Shown one piece after another: positions 62,088 to 64,000 of a DNA stretch of 64,000 nt (positions are counted from its first letter, which is position 1; each line of letters starts with the position of its first letter). Source of the stretch: Pontederia crassipes (taxonomy: Eukaryota; Streptophyta; Magnoliopsida; Commelinales; Pontederiaceae); the NCBI GenBank assembly GCA_030549335.1, contig CM060186.1, positions 21,691,189 through 21,755,188 on the forward strand. Reading direction: 5' to 3'. Position numbers and translations under genes: made by a program. Under the pieces are notes generated by a model. It was given only the letters and a program-made list of their open reading frames with translations, did not search any database and was not told where the DNA came from.

Positions 62088-64000
62088 TGTAACATTTTTT
62101 AAAAAGGTGGAGTTTATTTTAAAAGTTAGAGGCTTTTTGGTCATTGTGCATGAAAGGACAGCAAGAAAAAAAATAAAGCGACGTGTGAAAAAAAGGGGTC
62201 GATCGTCTTCTTTACCCCCGAGTGCTACAGTGCGCGTGAAACGTTCCAACCACCGCCCCTTTCGGCCACCGGTTCTCCATCGTCCGGTCACCATTTTTTG
62301 TACGAGAGGTACCGATAGAAAGAGGACGATGAGACTTTAACATGGGTTAGACGATGATCGACCCACTGTGCGTGATGCAACGAGCTTAGAATGTGAGAGA
62401 AGGGGAGAATTTGTCGGTGATGATTTTAGCTCCGATTCACGTTGATCTTTCTCTTGGTGAGTTGTACATGATTATAAGGTTGATTGAAATCATTTTGAGG
62501 AGTTTTAAATGTGTTCTTGCTTCCAATCATGTAGGAGGCCGAGTTGGGTTTTTTCGGTGATATTTCCAGTGAGTCTGATGGAGAGCTCCGGCCAAGATCA
62601 TCTCGACGTTCTGGTAGGTGCACACATGAAGTAGAAAAAGATCAGATTGTTGTCCGTATAAAAAAATTAACTATTAATCCCTTTTTAGGTTTGTGGGTTT
62701 CGAACTCCGATCGTTGATGACTTTTTCGGCGACTCGTCCTCATAATGGGGTTGGTAAGTGAATGAAAATGTACATGTGATTGGATTTTAGTTATGTGAAA
62801 AAATTTAATGTAATTTTATTTTGTTATTGATGGAGAAGGCGTTCGACCACCTTTCGATGTTTCAGCGGGTACAACTGTGGTTCTGAGAGCTGTGGCTACA
62901 GTTGTTGTGGTATGAATGTCCGTATAGCCAAGAGTAATTAATTATAACGTAGTTAAGGTTCTAATTAGTAGTTTTTTAAATGTTGAATTAAATGTCGCTT
63001 ATAAGGATTATTAATCGGAGGACGATATTTCGTTGTTTGTTAGAGTATTCGATTAGGCTACTACTAGACGACGAGACCTTCATTTCCTTCTCGGTAATTT
63101 TTGTAGCCAATTCATAATAGAACTTGGTTATGATAAACATGTCAAATTATTGTGAAGAGTGAATTATCAATTAAACTTTTATAATATTAATTATTCAAGT
63201 AATGGATGTGATAGATTGTGTTTGTTTTTTATTAGATTTGGATGAGGAGATAATTTAGGACTCGACAAATCCAATGTGAGCGAACTTATCTTAATTGATA
63301 TGAATTATTTAACTCTTTGGAGTGATGACATTGTTCCATCCGATGTGGAATGGATTTTCGTGATAGTTTCTTTCATGCATATTCATATATTTGTGTGCTC
63401 CATATGTGTGTCATCATATGACTTGTGACATTTTATTATGAATTTTGGAAATCCATCGAAGTTTGTGAAATTGAAGTGAATATTTGATTTTTGAAAGGAA
63501 AGTTTATATGATGGTTTCCAATCCTAAACTTTATTTGAAAATTTCATTCATGCATCATGTGCATTACATGTAAAAACTCGCATAAGACGAAGTGTTTTCA
63601 CCGTGAAGGATTGACCAATTCTGAGTAGACCGATTGGGATTCGATTTGCTCTGTATCGATATAGTGACACGAGGAGCAAGTTTAATACCCTGTATCGATA
63701 TAGTGATATGAATGATGGAATAAGAATAATCATCCTGTGGAGATATAGTGACGCGAGGGATGGAGTGGAGAAAGGAAAAAAAATAAATTTTGTGTCGATA
63801 TAGTGACACGATGAGCGGTTCAACGTTTTGTGACAATATAGTGACACGATGGATGAAATTAGAATAACCACCCTATGGTGATATAGTGACACAAGGAGTG
63901 GGTGAAGAAGCACTTGATTGATGAGTTGTATGGATATTCGTGTTTGATGATGTTTTCCTAAGTTTTATAATGTTATTTTATTACCATGTATGTGCACTCA
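62088..64000 (+). mobile_element. Chromovirus LTR copy 3, running to or past the window end
   Basis: Starts tgtaacattttttaaaaagg, 50 bases after the second pol remnant. It extends beyond the point where copy 2 breaks off. I see no primer-binding site or CA end before 64000, so the LTR is at least 1.9 kb. It contains degenerate gatatagtgacacga repeats at 63640-63900. Confidence 0.7.
63645..63898 (+). repeat. Degenerate minisatellite with core gatatagtgacacga
   Basis: The core occurs at about 63656, 63698, 63740, 63799, 63834 and 63878 with small variations (gatatagtgatatga, gatatagtgacgcga, aatatagtgacacga). The spacing is irregular, 35-60 bp. A longer unit with agaataa(t/c)ca(t/c)cct(g/a)tgg is shared by the blocks at 63723 and 63863. 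It lies inside LTR copy 3; the minus-strand open frames here are by-products. Confidence 0.85.

Overview
The window is plant nuclear DNA: AT-rich intergenic sequence, short exons with canonical GT..AG introns, and dense, nested plant transposable elements. It is a flowering plant. A monocot is plausible from the repeat types, but the sequence alone does not settle the species. Only two host genes can be supported, both on the + strand. The first (163-1292) is the 3' part of a BBX22/LZF1-type double B-box transcription regulator whose 5' exon lies before the window. The second (30644-42756) is a complete nine-exon COQ3 gene for the mitochondrial O-methyltransferase of ubiquinone synthesis. All nine exons join in phase into a 313-residue protein.

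Almost everything else is mobile DNA. From left to right: a MITE (3104-3777) abutting a solo LTR (3803-5878), with a 296-bp tandem duplication across their junction; a probable Helitron on the minus strand (6275-11436) holding a small fold-back MITE; solo LTRs at 12043-14300 (perfect 5-bp target duplication) and 17981-19710; and a PIF/Harbinger transposon (19915-30203, TTA target duplications) with its Myb/SANT gene and DDE transposase gene, both decayed, separated by a nested hAT transposon (23202-27295). The Harbinger element ends about 440 bp before the COQ3 start codon.

COQ3 introns 4 and 5 have themselves been invaded: two MITE-like elements, a nearly full-length RTE-type LINE (36051-39214, antisense, perfect 16-bp target duplication) and a further TIR element (40373-40738). 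The exons are untouched. After COQ3 come more MITEs of the same family as the first, a solo LTR (45313-48592, 5-bp duplication) carrying a nested MITE with a 9-bp duplication, a second LTR type with 88-bp tandem repeats (52651-55827), and a rearranged Ty3/Gypsy chromovirus (Del/Tekay type) with three LTR copies and two partial internal regions (56841 to the window end).

No autonomous intact transposon remains. Every transposase or polymerase gene has stops, frameshifts or lost catalytic residues. I found no clear tRNA or rRNA gene, no CRISPR array and no undescribed gene system. The most informative content is the layered insertion history and several recombination products (solo LTRs, the three-LTR chromovirus, the junction-spanning duplication).
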